DNA of 64,000 nt, from the NCBI RefSeq assembly GCF_002119765.1, contig NZ_CP021112.1:552501-616500 (forward strand), given 5' to 3'. The notes beneath the pieces are model-generated. The model was not told where the DNA came from and made no database searches. It worked only from the letters and a program-made list of their open reading frames with translations. Positions 11,055 to 21,216 of this stretch are shown piece after piece (positions within the stretch are counted from its first letter, which is position 1; each line of letters starts with the position of its first letter). Source of the DNA: Pseudorhodoplanes sinuspersici. Lineage in GTDB: Bacteria; Pseudomonadota; Alphaproteobacteria; Rhizobiales; Xanthobacteraceae. Made by a program: the position numbers and the translations under genes.

Positions 11055-13802
11055 ATGACAGGCACGCTCAAGACCTCGGCCCCGAAGGGCGATTCTTCGG
11101 CTGATGCGCCTCTGATCGAGGACATTCGGCTGCTCGGACAGCTCCTCGGCGCAACCATTCGCGAGCAGGAGGGCGAAAGGGTTTTCGAGCGGATCGAGAA
11201 TATCCGCCGTCTCAGTGTTGCGTATGAGCGCAACGCCGATGTTGAGGCCGGCCGCAAGCTGGACGCCGTCCTACGCGCCCTGACCACCGAGGAAGCCATT
11301 CTGGTGGCGCGCGCCTTCAGCTATTTCTCGCATCTCGCCAATATCGCCGAGGATCGTCACCAGATTCGCCGGCGGGATACGGACGACCAGCCCGGCGACC
11401 TCGCATTCACCTGCGGGCTGCTGAAGTCGGCCGGTGTCTCGTCCGCCGCAGTCGCGCAGGCCCTGCAGCGCGGCATGGTTTCGCCGGTGCTCACCGCTCA
11501 CCCGACCGAGGCCCGGCGCAAGACGTTGCTGGATGCAGAGAGTTCAGTCGCAAAGCTGTTGGCTGTGCGGGATCACCTGCGTGGACGCGAGCGAGACGAC
11601 AATGAGGCGCAGTTGAAGGCCCGCGTGGTGCAGATGTGGCAAACGCGGCTGCTGCGCTTTTCCAGCCTGACCGTCCGCGACGAAATCAAGAATGTGCTGA
11701 GCTATTACCACACCACGTTTCTTCGCGAGATTCCCCGCCTCTATGCCGAGCTTGAAGAGCGCTTCGCAGGAACGCGCATTGCGCCATTCTTCCGCATGGG
11801 GTCCTGGATCGGTGGCGATCGCGACGGCAACCCCAATGTGGATGCTGAAACACTGAAGGAGGCGTTCCGCCAGCAATGCGAGACGGTGCTGCGGCACTAT
11901 CTGAATGAAGTGCACGAACTGGGAGCGGACCTGTCCATGTCCCGCCTCCTTGTCGGCTGCACAGACGAACTGACAGCCCTGGCCGACCGCTCCGGCGATA
12001 CCAATCCCCATCGCGATGATCTGCCGTATCGCCGCGCTTTGATTGGCGTCTATGCGCGCCTTGCTGCAACACTTGAGAAGCTGACCGGCACGGCTGCGTT
12101 ACGGCATGCCGTCACGCGTGCCATGCCCTACGAAAGCGCGGTCGAGATGCAGGCTGATCTCGCCGTGGTCGAGGCGTCTCTCCGATCCCATCACGGCGAG
12201 GCGCTGGTGCCGTTGCGGCTTGCGCCGTTGCGGCGCGCGGTGGAAGTCTTCGGCTTCCATCTCGCGACCGTCGACCTTCGGCAGAATTCGGACCGGCACG
12301 AGGAAACGTTGGCCGAGATGCTCCGCACCGCGCGTGTCGTGCCCGATTATGCCAGCCTCAACGAAGCAGAGAAGCAAACGCTGCTGCTTCAGCTTTTGCG
12401 TGACCCGCGTCCGCTGCGCATCCCCGGCACGCCCTATTCGGATCGCACCGAAAGCGAACTCGCCGTGTTCCGCACGGCGCGTGAGTTGCGTGCGCTGCTC
12501 GGGCCCGACAGCGTCCGCCACTACATCATCAGCCACACCGAGGCGGTCAGCGATCTTCTCGAAGTGCTTCTGTTGCAGAAAGAATCTGCGCTGATGCGCG
12601 GTGTTCTTGGGGATGCCGACGCTTCCGTCTCGCTTCTTGTCGTTCCGCTGTTCGAGACAATCCCCGACCTGCACAAATCCGCGGCGATCATGCGGGACTT
12701 CTTCGCGCTGCCCGGCATCCACGACCTGATCCGCAACGCGGGCGGACAGCAGGAGATCATGCTCGGCTATTCGGACAGCAACAAGGATGGCGGCTTCTTC
12801 ACCAGCAATTGGGAGCTTTATCGCGCCTCCACCGCGCTTGCTGCTTTCTTTTCCAAATGCGACGGGATTACGCTCAGGTTGTTTCACGGACGCGGTGGAA
12901 CGGTGGGCCGCGGCGGCGGCCCGAGCTATCAGGCCATCCTTGCGCAGCCGCCGGGAACGGTGAATGGCCAGATCAGACTCACCGAGCAGGGCGAAGTCAT
13001 CGCATCGAAATACGCCAATCCGGATATCGGCCGGCACAATCTCGAGGCGCTGGTGGCGGCGACGCTCGAAGCGACCTTGTTGGAGACCCGTCAGTCCGCG
13101 CCGGAGGATTTCACCACCGCCGCCGAACGGATTTCGGAAGCGAGCATGGCGGCCTATCGCGCGCTCGTTTACGAGACTCCGGGCTTCGTCGACTATTTCT
13201 TCAGCGTCACACCGATTGCCGAAATCGCCCAGCTCAATATCGGCTCGCGTCCCGCCTCACGCCGGGCGACCCGACGCGTCGAGGACCTCCGCGCAATACC
13301 GTGGAGTTTTTCGTGGGGCCAGGCGCGGGTCAATCTGCCGGGCTGGTTCGGCTTCGGCTCGGGCGTCGAAACCTTCCTTGCAGACGCGCCGCAACAGCGC
13401 ATGGCGTTGCTGCAACGCATGTATCGCGACTGGCCATTCTTTCGCGCCCTGCTCTCCAATATGGACATGGTTCTGGCCAAGACCGACATGGCGCTGGCGA
13501 AACGTTATGCGGATCTGTCGAGCGACCACGCGCTCGCGCGGCGGATCTTCACAACGCTGGAGACAGAATGGACGCGGACCGTCACAGCCCTCAACAGTAT
13601 CACCGGCGTGCAGGAGCGGCTTGCCGACAATCCGACGCTCGCGGGCTCGATCCGGCACCGGTTTCCCTACATCGCGCCATTGAACCACCTGCAGGTGGAC
13701 CTCATCCGCCGCTGGCGGCAGGGCGCCCAGGACGAGCGAACCCGGCGGGGCATCCTCATTTCCATCAACGGCATCGCGGCCGGGCTGCGCAATACGGGCT
13801 GA
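11055..13802 (+). CDS. ppc: phosphoenolpyruvate carboxylase
   Basis: A 915-aa cytosolic enzyme that carboxylates phosphoenolpyruvate to oxaloacetate, the anaplerotic supply for the TCA cycle. Signature blocks are intact: the catalytic-His segment [10 protein letters not shown] near residue 150, [38 protein letters not shown], and the C-terminal RNTG end typical of the family. The start (ATG 11055) follows a CGGCA stretch with only a modest ribosome-binding sequence. It is monocistronic, isolated by the palindromic repeat upstream and converging on DUF1772 downstream. Confidence 0.97.
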   Translation: MTGTLKTSAPKGDSSADAPLIEDIRLLGQLLGATIREQEGERVFERIENIRRLSVAYERNADVEAGRKLDAVLRALTTEEAILVARAFSYFSHLANIAEDRHQIRRRDTDDQPGDLAFTCGLLKSAGVSSAAVAQALQRGMVSPVLTAHPTEARRKTLLDAESSVAKLLAVRDHLRGRERDDNEAQLKARVVQMWQTRLLRFSSLTVRDEIKNVLSYYHTTFLREIPRLYAELEERFAGTRIAPFFRMGSWIGGDRDGNPNVDAETLKEAFRQQCETVLRHYLNEVHELGADLSMSRLLVGCTDELTALADRSGDTNPHRDDLPYRRALIGVYARLAATLEKLTGTAALRHAVTRAMPYESAVEMQADLAVVEASLRSHHGEALVPLRLAPLRRAVEVFGFHLATVDLRQNSDRHEETLAEMLRTARVVPDYASLNEAEKQTLLLQLLRDPRPLRIPGTPYSDRTESELAVFRTARELRALLGPDSVRHYIISHTEAVSDLLEVLLLQKESALMRGVLGDADASVSLLVVPLFETIPDLHKSAAIMRDFFALPGIHDLIRNAGGQQEIMLGYSDSNKDGGFFTSNWELYRASTALAAFFSKCDGITLRLFHGRGGTVGRGGGPSYQAILAQPPGTVNGQIRLTEQGEVIASKYANPDIGRHNLEALVAATLEATLLETRQSAPEDFTTAAERISEASMAAYRALVYETPGFVDYFFSVTPIAEIAQLNIGSRPASRRATRRVEDLRAIPWSFSWGQARVNLPGWFGFGSGVETFLADAPQQRMALLQRMYRDWPFFRALLSNMDMVLAKTDMALAKRYADLSSDHALARRIFTTLETEWTRTVTALNSITGVQERLADNPTLAGSIRHRFPYIAPLNHLQVDLIRRWRQGAQDERTRRGILISINGIAAGLRNTG

Positions 13803-13809
13803 GTACGCG

Positions 13810-14280
13810 TCACGTCGCCGCAATAGCGGCGCCGGGCTGTGTCTTCACATCACGCACAAGTGCAACCGCAAACAACCCGGCTGCGATAACACCGAGCAGA
13901 CTCCGTACTGCATGCAGCCAGCCCCATTGCTCGACCAGCGCGCGGCTTGTCTCTACGCTCGCCGATGAAGCCATCGTCATCAATGCATGATTGATCGGAT
14001 TGAGCATCAGCAAAGTGTACGGCCAGTTGGCCAGGATCAGAAGCGCGCCAATCAGCCACAGCGCGTTGCGCGACCGGAACCAGATCCAGATCGCTGATAA
14101 TCCCGCCAGGATCGCAAGTCCGCCCTGGATCTTCATGGCCGGCGGGTAACTCGATGCCCATTGCAGCAATTGGGAGCGATCATCCATCAGCAATCGCGAA
14201 GGCTGCTCGACGATGCTGATGTAGATCGCGATCGCAGCAAATGCAGCCGCGCAGGTGAATGTGGCAAGGCGTTGCAGCAT
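13810..14280 (-). CDS. DUF1772-like membrane protein
   Basis: A 156-aa protein with four predicted hydrophobic segments (about 7-25, 50-68, 72-92, 125-146), an EQPSRL motif after the first helix and NPINHAL after the third, which resemble the DUF1772 (anthrone oxygenase-like) family. It starts 3 bp after the marR stop, so the two genes are one leftward operon and the membrane protein is a plausible target of that regulator. A GCCGC-AATA-GCGGC hairpin overlaps its 3' end (13816-13831), where it converges on ppc. Function unknown. Confidence 0.75.
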   Translation of the reverse strand: MLQRLATFTCAAAFAAIAIYISIVEQPSRLLMDDRSQLLQWASSYPPAMKIQGGLAILAGLSAIWIWFRSRNALWLIGALLILANWPYTLLMLNPINHALMTMASSASVETSRALVEQWGWLHAVRSLLGVIAAGLFAVALVRDVKTQPGAAIAAT

Positions 14281-14282
14281 GA

Positions 14283-14765
14283 CTACACTCCTGACTTGGT
14301 TCGTTGTCTGACCGGTTTCAGTGCGACTTCGACGGTTGCCCGCTCGCGGATCGTCCGCAACACGGTCAGTGCGGTCTCGACCTCATCGGCTTTCAGCGTA
14401 GCGCCGAGATTCTTTGCCCAGGGAAGCTGGCGCGCCATGGCCGCATCGAAAGCCTTTCGTCCGGCCGGCGTCAGCAGCACCAGTTGTGCGCGTTGATGCC
14501 GCGGATTCTCCTCGAAACGCAGCAAGCCTGCCGCCTCGAGATCGTTGGCAATGCGTTGCACGGCCTGCCGCGTCAGCCCCATATCGCGCGCGATCTGCGC
14601 CACCGGCAATCGCTCCGGCGCCAGCGCGATCGCACCAAGCACCTGCCAGCGCGCGCTGGTGAGGCCAAGATCGGCAACAAGGTCGTCGCCAGCCGCGAGC
14701 AAGCGCCCGTTAGTCCGGAAGATTTCCAGAATGAGGTCGGTCAGTTGCGCTGGGCTCGGCTTCAT
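14283..14765 (-). CDS. MarR family transcriptional regulator
   Basis: A 160-aa winged-helix regulator. The recognition region PVAQIARDMGLTRQAVQRIANDLEAAGLL (about 55-83) and the wing EENPRHQRAQLVLLTPAGR are characteristic. ATG at 14765 follows directly on a GTG in frame, and either could serve. The immediate upstream region (14778-14803) contains two interlocked inverted repeats that would be natural MarR operators, so autoregulation is likely. The gene heads a short operon with the DUF1772 membrane protein. No effector can be predicted. Confidence 0.9.
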   Translation of the reverse strand: MKPSPAQLTDLILEIFRTNGRLLAAGDDLVADLGLTSARWQVLGAIALAPERLPVAQIARDMGLTRQAVQRIANDLEAAGLLRFEENPRHQRAQLVLLTPAGRKAFDAAMARQLPWAKNLGATLKADEVETALTVLRTIRERATVEVALKPVRQRTKSGV

Positions 14766-14777
14766 CACGACAACATA

Positions 14778-14803
14778 TTGTCATTTTGACAACACGCTGT
14801 CAA
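14778..14803. promoter_or_regulatory. candidate MarR operator
   Basis: A perfect inverted repeat TTGTCA-TTT-TGACAA (14778-14792) is interlocked with a second, TTGACA-N6-TGTCAA (14786-14803). Both share the TGACA half-site. They lie 13-38 bases upstream of the marR ATG and run over the truA stop codon (14800-14802). Confidence 0.6.
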
Positions 14804-15537
14804 TAGTCCACTTTCACCAGATACAGGCCCTCTGCCGGAGCCACTTGTCCGCATTTCGTCCGATCGCGTGCCTGCAGAATGCGGGTGATGTCGTCCGCAC
14901 TCCATTTGCCTTCGCCGACATGCACTAGCGATCCGACCATCGAGCGCACCTGATTGTGCAGGAACGACCGTGCGGAAACGAGCACGTTCACATTCCAGCC
15001 ATCGGTTTCGATATCGAGTTGATCCAGCGTCTTCAGCGGCGACTTCGACTGACATTCGGTCGAGCGAAATGTCGTGAAATCATGCTTGCCAATGAGCCGC
15101 TTCGCCGCCTCGCGCATCGCCTCGATATCGAGCGGACGACCGACGCGCCATGAGCGGCCGGCATCGAGCGCCAGATCCGGCCGCCGGTTGACGATGCGAT
15201 AGAGATAATGTCGCGCGTTGGCCGAGAACCGCGCATTGAAATCGTCGCCAACACGTTCAGCGGCAAGGATCGCGATCGGCTGCGGCCGCAGATAGAAATT
15301 CAGCGCATCGCGCACCGTCCCGCCATCATGTTCGCTGCGCAGGTCCGCATGCGCGACCTGACCCAGCGCATGCACACCGGCGTCGGTGCGTCCCGCGCCC
15401 TGGATCGTGACGCGCTGGCCGTCGAATTGTGCGATCGCGTCTTCGAGTGCGCCCTGAATGGTCGGCGCATCGGCCTGATATTGCCAGCCGCGATAGGGCC
15501 GGCCGTCATATTCGATGAGGAATTTGTAGCGTGGCAT
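14800..15537 (-). CDS. truA: tRNA pseudouridine(38-40) synthase
   Basis: A 245-aa enzyme converting U38-U40 in the tRNA anticodon stem-loop to pseudouridine. It begins [19 protein letters not shown], has the catalytic-Asp motif [17 protein letters not shown] near residue 47-63, and later YLYRI and [15 protein letters not shown]. Length is normal. In rhizobia truA commonly follows def-fmt; here a GNAT gene, a decayed truA-like fragment and a PNPOx-like gene separate it from fmt. Its stop codon lies inside the proposed operator of the downstream marR. Confidence 0.96.
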   Translation of the reverse strand: MPRYKFLIEYDGRPYRGWQYQADAPTIQGALEDAIAQFDGQRVTIQGAGRTDAGVHALGQVAHADLRSEHDGGTVRDALNFYLRPQPIAILAAERVGDDFNARFSANARHYLYRIVNRRPDLALDAGRSWRVGRPLDIEAMREAAKRLIGKHDFTTFRSTECQSKSPLKTLDQLDIETDGWNVNVLVSARSFLHNQVRSMVGSLVHVGEGKWSADDITRILQARDRTKCGQVAPAEGLYLVKVDY

Positions 15538-15540
15538 CCG

Positions 15541-16041
15541 TCACAAGCCCGCAAAGGCGGCAGCATACCGCACATCGCCGCCGGCCGGCGCGTCGTCCGA
15601 CAGACGCAGCGCTTGCAGATACGGTCCGTCATAGGGTGTGCGAAAGGCTGAGGCCGCAGCAACATCGAATCCGAAGCGCGAATAATAAGCCGGCTCGCCA
15701 AGGACAATGATCAAAGTCTCGCCCATAGCTTTCAGTCGCGCGACCCCTTCGCGAACCATCTTTTGTCCGACACCGTGCTTCTGCTCCCGCGGCAGCACGG
15801 CCACAGGCCCGAGCGACACCCCATTTGCATGCTTGTCATTCGCGTCAATTATCAGCCGGGAAAATCCGCAATAACCGACAATCCCGTTCTCACCTTCCGC
15901 GACAAGCGAAAGAAGCAGATCCCCATCGGCGCGCAAACGATCAACGAGATCGGCCTCGACGGATACGCCGAAGGCGGCCTTGTTGACCGAACGAATGGCG
16001 TCGTGATCGTCCGGCGTTTCGGTTCTTACGAGAATCGTCAT
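15541..16041 (-). CDS. GNAT family N-acetyltransferase
   Basis: A 166-aa protein reading MTILVRTETPDDHDAIRSVN, then the acetyl-CoA loop segment LGPVAVLPREQKHGVGQKMV near 75-95, then LIIVLGEPAYYSRFGFD. This YhbS-like pattern suggests a small-molecule or protein N-acetyltransferase of unknown substrate. I chose ATG 16041 rather than the upstream in-frame start because the upstream sequence is a remnant of a truA-like gene in another frame, whose TGA overlaps this ATG (ATGA). The stop is 3 bp from the truA start, so the two genes are co-transcribed. Confidence 0.88.
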   Translation of the reverse strand: MTILVRTETPDDHDAIRSVNKAAFGVSVEADLVDRLRADGDLLLSLVAEGENGIVGYCGFSRLIIDANDKHANGVSLGPVAVLPREQKHGVGQKMVREGVARLKAMGETLIIVLGEPAYYSRFGFDVAAASAFRTPYDGPYLQALRLSDDAPAGGDVRYAAAFAGL

Positions 16042-16112
16042 GGATCGACCTGGTATTGCCAGCCACGACAAGGACTATCCTTATATTCGATCAGCAAACG
16101 ATGACGCGGCAC
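16038..16112 (-). pseudogene. decayed 5' fragment of a truA copy
   Basis: Reading leftward from GTG 16112, 24 codons encode a peptide that lines up with the N-terminus of the intact TruA: PR at positions 2-3, LIEY at 7-10, RGWQYQ at 16-21 and D at 23 are shared, about 14 of 24 residues. It ends in a TGA (16040-16038) that overlaps the ATG of the GNAT gene. It is too short for activity; it could survive as a leader ORF coupling GNAT translation. Confidence 0.75.
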
Positions 16113-16180
16113 GATTGATCTACCTCAAGGGCGAAAGACGCAGACAGACGAAGATGAAGCTATAGTCAAGGAGCGTTCCG

Positions 16181-16729
16181 ATGAAAGCCGCATTCAAGCG
16201 CCAGATTATCGCGTTGCTGGATCAGCATCGTATCATGAGCGTGGCAACCAACCGGCCCGACGGATGGCCGCAGGCGACGATCGTCGGCTACGCGAATGAC
16301 GGCCTGGTCATCTACTGTTTCATCGCCCGCGACAGCCAGAAATTCGCCAATCTCATGCGCGACCCGCGTGTGTCGATCGCGATCGCCAACGACGTCCGCC
16401 AGCCGTTGCAGATCAAGGGCCTGTCGATGGCCGCACGCGCCGAATGGGTCGAAGCGCGTGGTGAAATCGATCATGCCTATACCCTGCTGCTGCAGCGTTA
16501 TCCCGAATACAAGATCATGCCGCAGCCCGACCCGGCGGCCGTTCCGTTGATGCGCTTCACACCGGAGATCGTGTCGATTCTGGATTATTCGAAAGGCTTT
16601 GGTCATTCCGATCTCGTCAGCGTGAACGCGAGCGATTTGGAAGATGTCGTCGAAGGCCGGCGGCATCATTGGGCCGGGCATCCCGCCGAGAGTTTCAACA
16701 AACGCATGGCCGAACGCAGCCATATGTGA
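16181..16729 (+). CDS. pyridoxamine 5'-phosphate oxidase-like flavin-binding protein
   Basis: A 182-aa split beta-barrel protein. The N-terminal segment HRIMSVATNRPDGWPQATIVGY followed by VIYCFIARDSQKFANLMRDPRVSIAI matches the PNPOx-like FMN-binding fold. Family members reduce small molecules or bind FMN/F420/heme; the exact activity is unknown and it is not the vitamin B6 enzyme. It lies on the opposite strand between fmt and the GNAT gene, interrupting what is often a def-fmt-truA cluster. ATG 16181 is preceded by AAGGAG (spacing about 6). Confidence 0.85.
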   Translation: MKAAFKRQIIALLDQHRIMSVATNRPDGWPQATIVGYANDGLVIYCFIARDSQKFANLMRDPRVSIAIANDVRQPLQIKGLSMAARAEWVEARGEIDHAYTLLLQRYPEYKIMPQPDPAAVPLMRFTPEIVSILDYSKGFGHSDLVSVNASDLEDVVEGRRHHWAGHPAESFNKRMAERSHM

Positions 16730-16759
16730 ACCGCGTTGTCTTCGCGGCGATAAAGAAAG

Positions 16760-17692
16760 CTATCGGAGCACGGCGCCGGGCGCGAGCTTGTTGCCGCGCA
16801 GGAATTCATCCGCCTTCATTGGCTGCTTGCCGGCGCGTTGCAATTCCAGAATGCGGATGGCGCCGTCGCCGCAGGCGATGGTGAGATTGTCATCGAGCAA
16901 CGTGCCTGGCGCGCCACTGCCGGAGACGCGTGTCGAGCGCAACACCTTCACCCGCACCGGCGCCTTCTCGCCCGGCAACTCAAACCACGCGCCGGGAAAG
17001 GGTGACAGCCCGCGGATGTGGTTGTGCACCTCCTGCGCCGGTTTGCTCCAGTCGATCCGCGTTTCGCCCTTGTTCAGCTTTTCGGCGTAGGTCACGCCCG
17101 CGTCCGGTTGCGGCACGACTTGCAGCGTGCCGCGCTCCAGTGCGCCGAGCGCACGATGCATCAGATCGCTGCCGATACTGGCCAGACGATCGTGCAGAGC
17201 GCCGGCGGTCATGTCGGCATCGATCGGCATGCGCTCCATCATCGCCATGCCGCCGGTGTCGAGGCCCTCGTCCATCTTCATGACGGTGACGCCGCTCTCC
17301 GCATCGCCTGCCATCACCGCGCGGTTGATCGGCGCAGCACCACGCCAGCGCGGCAACAGAGACGCATGCAGATTGAAACAGCCGAGCGGCACCGCCTCGA
17401 GAATCGCCGCCGGCAGGATCAGCCCATAGGCGACGACCACCGCAGCATCGGCATCGAAGGCGCGGAACTGCGCCTGCGCCTCTTGCGTCCGCAATGTCTT
17501 CGGCGTCAGCACCGGCAGGCCGAAGCGCTTGGCCTCGCGCGCCACCGGCGTATCCTGCAGCTCCATGCCGCGGCCGGCCGGCTTTGGCTCGCGCGTATAG
17601 ACGGCAACCACCTCATGCCCGGCGCCGACGATCTCCACCAGCGTCGGCACCGCAAAGTCCGGCGTGCCCATGAAGATCAGGCGGAGCGGCAT
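16760..17692 (-). CDS. fmt: methionyl-tRNA formyltransferase
   Basis: A 310-aa enzyme that formylates initiator Met-tRNA using 10-formyl-THF. Visible: the Rossmann start [16 protein letters not shown], the catalytic segment with Asn/His [19 protein letters not shown] near 107-125, MDEGLDTGG, and the C-terminal OB-fold ([21 protein letters not shown] onward). Its ATG overlaps the def TAA by one base (TAATG), the usual translational coupling of these two genes, which act at the two ends of N-formylmethionine use. Confidence 0.97.
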   Translation of the reverse strand: MPLRLIFMGTPDFAVPTLVEIVGAGHEVVAVYTREPKPAGRGMELQDTPVAREAKRFGLPVLTPKTLRTQEAQAQFRAFDADAAVVVAYGLILPAAILEAVPLGCFNLHASLLPRWRGAAPINRAVMAGDAESGVTVMKMDEGLDTGGMAMMERMPIDADMTAGALHDRLASIGSDLMHRALGALERGTLQVVPQPDAGVTYAEKLNKGETRIDWSKPAQEVHNHIRGLSPFPGAWFELPGEKAPVRVKVLRSTRVSGSGAPGTLLDDNLTIACGDGAIRILELQRAGKQPMKADEFLRGNKLAPGAVLR

Positions 17693-18207
17693 TACTCCGC
17701 CGCCTGTTTCGCGATCTTGGTGTATTTCTTGATGACGCGGTCGCGCTTCAGCTTCGAGATATGGTCGATGAACAACACGCCGTTCAGATGGTCGATCTCA
17801 TGCTGCAGGCAGGTCGCCAGCATGCCGTCGGCGTCGACTTCGTGCAGCTTCCCGTCGAGATCGAGATAGCGGACCTTGATCTTCGCCGGCCGCTCGACCT
17901 CCTCGTAATATTCCGGGATCGAGAGGCAGCCTTCCTCGTGCACGTTCATCTCCTCCGACGACCACAGGATCTCCGGATTGATGAAGACGGCCGGCCTCTT
18001 CTCTTCTTCCTTGCCGGCAAGGTCCATGGTGACGAGGCGCAGCGGCTCGGCGATCTGGATCGCGGCGAGGCCGATGCCGGGTGCCTCATACATGGTCTCG
18101 AACATGTCGTCGGCGAGTTTGCGGATAGCCGCATCCACCTTCTCGACCGGCTTGGAGACCAGACGCAGGCGCTTGTCAGGAATAACGATGATGTCGCGGA
18201 GTGCCAT
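17692..18207 (-). CDS. def: peptide deformylase
   Basis: A 171-aa Fe/Zn hydrolase that removes the formyl group from nascent proteins. All three motifs are intact: GIGLAAIQI (motif 1), EGCLSIP (motif 2, metal Cys) and QHEIDHLNG (motif 3, two metal His and catalytic Glu). ATG 18207 gives the canonical [11 protein letters not shown] start; the long open frame upstream is not coding. The C-terminal tail [12 protein letters not shown] is typical of alphaproteobacterial type 1 deformylases. Confidence 0.97.
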   Translation of the reverse strand: MALRDIIVIPDKRLRLVSKPVEKVDAAIRKLADDMFETMYEAPGIGLAAIQIAEPLRLVTMDLAGKEEEKRPAVFINPEILWSSEEMNVHEEGCLSIPEYYEEVERPAKIKVRYLDLDGKLHEVDADGMLATCLQHEIDHLNGVLFIDHISKLKRDRVIKKYTKIAKQAAE

Positions 18208-18279
18208 GCGCGCGATGTAAGGATTGCGCGGCGCGCGGTCAATTTGGTTTTGCGGCTCTTCCCTCTCTCCCAGAGGTTC

Positions 18280-18314
18280 CTTCCCGCTCCCCGTAGAGGG
18301 CGGGGAAAGGGAAG
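18280..18314. repeat. imperfect palindrome between def and rmuC
   Basis: CTTCCC-GCT-CCCCG (18280-18293) faces CGGGG-AAA-GGGAAG (18301-18314) around a 7-nt centre. It lies in the 171-bp divergent region of def and rmuC. The same CTTCCC/CCCC style occurs at 28184-28215, suggesting a dispersed element rather than a gene-specific operator. Confidence 0.5.
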
Positions 18315-18378
18315 AAATCCCTGGACAAATGTTCTCTTTTTGTTCTATGGCGCTTCCGAATCGTGCTAAAAGGGCCGG

Positions 18379-19599
18379 ATGGACACCTTCGCCCTGATCC
18401 GGGACCGCCTGACCGGCGTCGATCCCCTGCTGGTTGTCGCCATCGTCGCGGCGGCCTTCGCGCTCGTTCTGGCGGCCGTCATCGGCGTCGCGGTGGTGCT
18501 GATGGCGCGGCGGCGACGCCGCCTGTTGCAGGCCGCAGAAGCGGAGCGAATCGAAACCGAACAGAACGAAGCGCGGATGCAGAGCGAAGCCCGCATGGCC
18601 GAGCTTCGCCGCATGCAGGCGGAAACCTCGGGTCTCGTCCGGGCCATGGGCGACATGCTGGCCAACCGGCAGTCGCAATTCGAGAAATCTTTCTCCGAGC
18701 GGCTGGACGCCGTGACCCATCGTGTCGGCCAGTCGGTGCAGCACTCCACACAGCAGACCACCGACAATCTCGCGCGGCTGAACGAACGGCTCGCGGTGAT
18801 CGATTCGGCGCAGCAAAATATCACGGCCCTCGCCTCGCAGGTCACCTCGCTGCAAAGCGTGCTGTCGAACAAGCAGCAGCGCGGCGCCTTCGGCCAGGGC
18901 CGCATGGAGATGATCATCGAGGATGGGCTGCCGAAGGGCACCTACGAATTCCAGTTCACGCTGTCGAACAGCACCCGCCCGGACTGCGTCATCCACTTTC
19001 CCGACCAGCGCCCGCTGATCATCGATGCCAAGTTTCCGCTTGAGGCGGTGACCGCGTTCCGTGACTCGAAGTCCGACGACGAACGCAACCTCGCCGGCAA
19101 GCTGCTGCGTCAGCATGTGTCGAAACACATTGCCGATATCGCCGGCAAATACCTGCTGCCCGGCGAAACGCAGGATCTGGCGCTGATGTTCGTGCCGTCG
19201 GAATCCGTCTATGCCGAGTTGCACGACCAGTTCGACGATTTGATCCAGCGGGCCTTCCGCTCCAAGGTGGTGATCGTGTCGCCCTCGCTGCTGATGCTGG
19301 CGATCCAGGTGATCCAGCAGATCCATCGCGACGCCAAGATGCGCGAAGCCGCCGACAAGATTCACGCCGAGGTCGGCAATCTGATGGACGACCTGCGCCG
19401 CCTGCGTGACCGCGTCAACAAGCTCGACAACCACTTCGGCCAGGCCAATGAGGATATCCGGCAGATCCTCATCTCCGCCGACAAGATGGAGAAGCGCGGC
19501 GCGCGCATCCGCGAAGTGGAATTCGATGGTGACGACGACGATGCCAGCGCCGTGGTGATCCCGGCGCCGATCGGCGCCCGCCGGATCGCGGGGGAATAG
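18379..19599 (+). CDS. rmuC: DNA recombination protein RmuC
   Basis: A 406-aa protein: one N-terminal transmembrane helix (about 18-43), a coiled coil (about 45-150) and the conserved RmuC nuclease-like domain ([59 protein letters not shown]). The IDAKFPLE element carries the D-x-K of a PD-(D/E)XK-like fold. RmuC limits inversions at short inverted repeats. The gene is divergent from def. Confidence 0.95.
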   Translation: MDTFALIRDRLTGVDPLLVVAIVAAAFALVLAAVIGVAVVLMARRRRRLLQAAEAERIETEQNEARMQSEARMAELRRMQAETSGLVRAMGDMLANRQSQFEKSFSERLDAVTHRVGQSVQHSTQQTTDNLARLNERLAVIDSAQQNITALASQVTSLQSVLSNKQQRGAFGQGRMEMIIEDGLPKGTYEFQFTLSNSTRPDCVIHFPDQRPLIIDAKFPLEAVTAFRDSKSDDERNLAGKLLRQHVSKHIADIAGKYLLPGETQDLALMFVPSESVYAELHDQFDDLIQRAFRSKVVIVSPSLLMLAIQVIQQIHRDAKMREAADKIHAEVGNLMDDLRRLRDRVNKLDNHFGQANEDIRQILISADKMEKRGARIREVEFDGDDDDASAVVIPAPIGARRIAGE

Positions 19600-19671
19600 G
19601 TCGCCACAGAATTGCTGTCATGGCCGGGCTTAAGCCGTCGAGGACGGCGTCGTTGACGCCTATGCCCGCGC

Positions 19672-19715
19672 ATCCACGTCTTTCTTCTCTTCAATATGAA
19701 TCAAAAGACGTGGAT
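19672..19715. repeat. dispersed palindrome with ATCCACGTCTTT arms
   Basis: Perfect 12-bp arms ATCCACGTCTTT (19672-19683) and AAAGACGTGGAT (19704-19715). The flanking GTCATGGCCGGGCTTAAGCC (19619-19638) and CCTCGGCTTGGCCGAGG (about 19726-19742) are further parts of a repeat type I recognise from Rhodopseudomonas/Bradyrhizobium intergenic DNA. It fills the gap between rmuC and the AmpG-like gene. Confidence 0.65.
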
Positions 19716-19837
19716 CCAACATCCCTCGGCTTGGCCGAGGGGACGGCCGTAATAAGGCGCAAGTTGTTTAAATCCGGCTTGCGATGACAAGCGCGAGCAT
19801 GACGGCTAGCATCCACTGTGGCGAATCTGAGTTCCGC

Positions 19838-21178
19838 ATGACGACTCTTGAATCCTCCGCGAAAACCACCTGGTCCGACGCACTTGCGGTTTATCTGAAG
19901 CCGCGGGTGTTGATCGTCATCCTGCTCGGCTTTTCGTCGGGGCTTCCGCTCGCCTTGTCCGGCACCACGCTGGCGATCTGGATGACCGAGAGCGGGGTGA
20001 ACCTGCGCACCATCGGTCTCTATGCGCTGGTCGGCCTGCCCTACACCATCAAGTTTCTCTGGGCGCCGCTGGTCGATGCGCTCGATGTGCCGATCCTGTC
20101 GAAGGCGCTCGGGCGGCGGCGCGGCTGGCTGGTCTTCTCGCAATTGCTGCTGGCCGCCGCGATCCTGTTCCTGGCCTTTCAGAATCCGAGTGCCGCGTTG
20201 TGGCCGGTCGCGCTGGGCGCGGTGCTGGTGGCCATTGCATCGGCGACGCAGGATATCGTCATCGATGCCTTCCGCGTCGAAAGCCTTGAGACCAGCGAGC
20301 AGGCGGCCGGCATGGCCGGCTATGTCGCCGCCTATCGCATCGGCATGCTGGCCTCCGGTGCCGGCGTGCTGGCGCTGGCGGCCTGGCTCGCACATATCGG
20401 CGTTACCGCCGATGCCGCGTGGCGGTGGGGCTATATCGCGGCGGCAGCGTTAATGGGTGTTGGCCTGTTCGCAACCCTGATGGCGACCGAACCGTCCGCG
20501 CCCATCGACGTTGTCGACAAGTCGCGCGATCCGATCAGCCGCGTGGCCCTGACCGCCTTCGGCGCCTTTCAGGAATTCCTGACGCGCGACATGGCCATCG
20601 TCGTGCTGCTGTTCGTCGTGCTGTACAAGTTTTGCGATGCCTTCGCCGGCGTGCTGACCGGGCCGTTCGTCATCGATATCGGTTTCGACAAGGCGACCTA
20701 CGCGGCGATCGTCAAAGGCGTGGGGCTCGCCGCCGCCTTGGTCGGCGGTTTTGCCGGCGGTGCCGTTGCGCGCGCCTTGCCGCTCTCTACGAGCCTGTGG
20801 GTCGGCGGCATTTTGCAGCTTCTCTCCAATCTCACCTTTGCGGCACTGGCGCTGATCGGCCCGAATGTGCCGGCGCTCACCGTGACGATCATCATCGAGA
20901 ATTTCTGCGGCGCCATCGGCACGGTGATCTTCGTGGCCTATCTCTCCGCTTTGTGCGGCGTGCGCCTGCACACCGCGACGCAGTTTGCGTTGCTGACAGC
21001 CCTCGCCGCCGTCGGCCGCACCACGCTGTCGTCCGGTGGCGGCTTCGTCGCCGAAGCGACCGGCTGGTTCATGTTCTTTGTGATTTCTTCTCTGGTTGCG
21101 ATCCCGAGCCTGATCCTGCTGGCATGGCTGCAGGCCAGGGGGCATTTCAAGACACTGGAGAAGAAGAAGGACGCGTAA
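19838..21178 (+). CDS. AmpG-like muropeptide permease (MFS)
   Basis: About 446 aa from ATG 19838; ATGs at 19784 and 19799 are alternatives and none has a strong ribosome-binding site. It is an MFS protein with at least 12 hydrophobic helices. The N-terminal run LLGFSSGLPLALSGTTLAIW, then YALVGLPYTIKFLWAPLVDAL, then QDIVIDAFRVE is the AmpG signature. AmpG imports anhydro-muropeptides (GlcNAc-anhMurNAc) across the inner membrane for cell-wall recycling and AmpR signalling. No ampC/ampR is visible nearby. Confidence 0.88.
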   Translation: MTTLESSAKTTWSDALAVYLKPRVLIVILLGFSSGLPLALSGTTLAIWMTESGVNLRTIGLYALVGLPYTIKFLWAPLVDALDVPILSKALGRRRGWLVFSQLLLAAAILFLAFQNPSAALWPVALGAVLVAIASATQDIVIDAFRVESLETSEQAAGMAGYVAAYRIGMLASGAGVLALAAWLAHIGVTADAAWRWGYIAAAALMGVGLFATLMATEPSAPIDVVDKSRDPISRVALTAFGAFQEFLTRDMAIVVLLFVVLYKFCDAFAGVLTGPFVIDIGFDKATYAAIVKGVGLAAALVGGFAGGAVARALPLSTSLWVGGILQLLSNLTFAALALIGPNVPALTVTIIIENFCGAIGTVIFVAYLSALCGVRLHTATQFALLTALAAVGRTTLSSGGGFVAEATGWFMFFVISSLVAIPSLILLAWLQARGHFKTLEKKKDA

Positions 21179-21216
21179 CCGACCATTGGCACGACAAAGA
21201 GAACGGGGCTGTCTCA

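Noticed and set aside
18208..19434. Upstream extension of the def frame to a 580-aa product
   Set aside because: It is antisense to rmuC; the peptide deformylase N-terminus is at 18207.
20419..21216. Open frame continuing upstream of the DUF1622 gene
   Set aside because: It is the +1 shadow of the AmpG-like gene; only the part from ATG 21217 resembles a protein.
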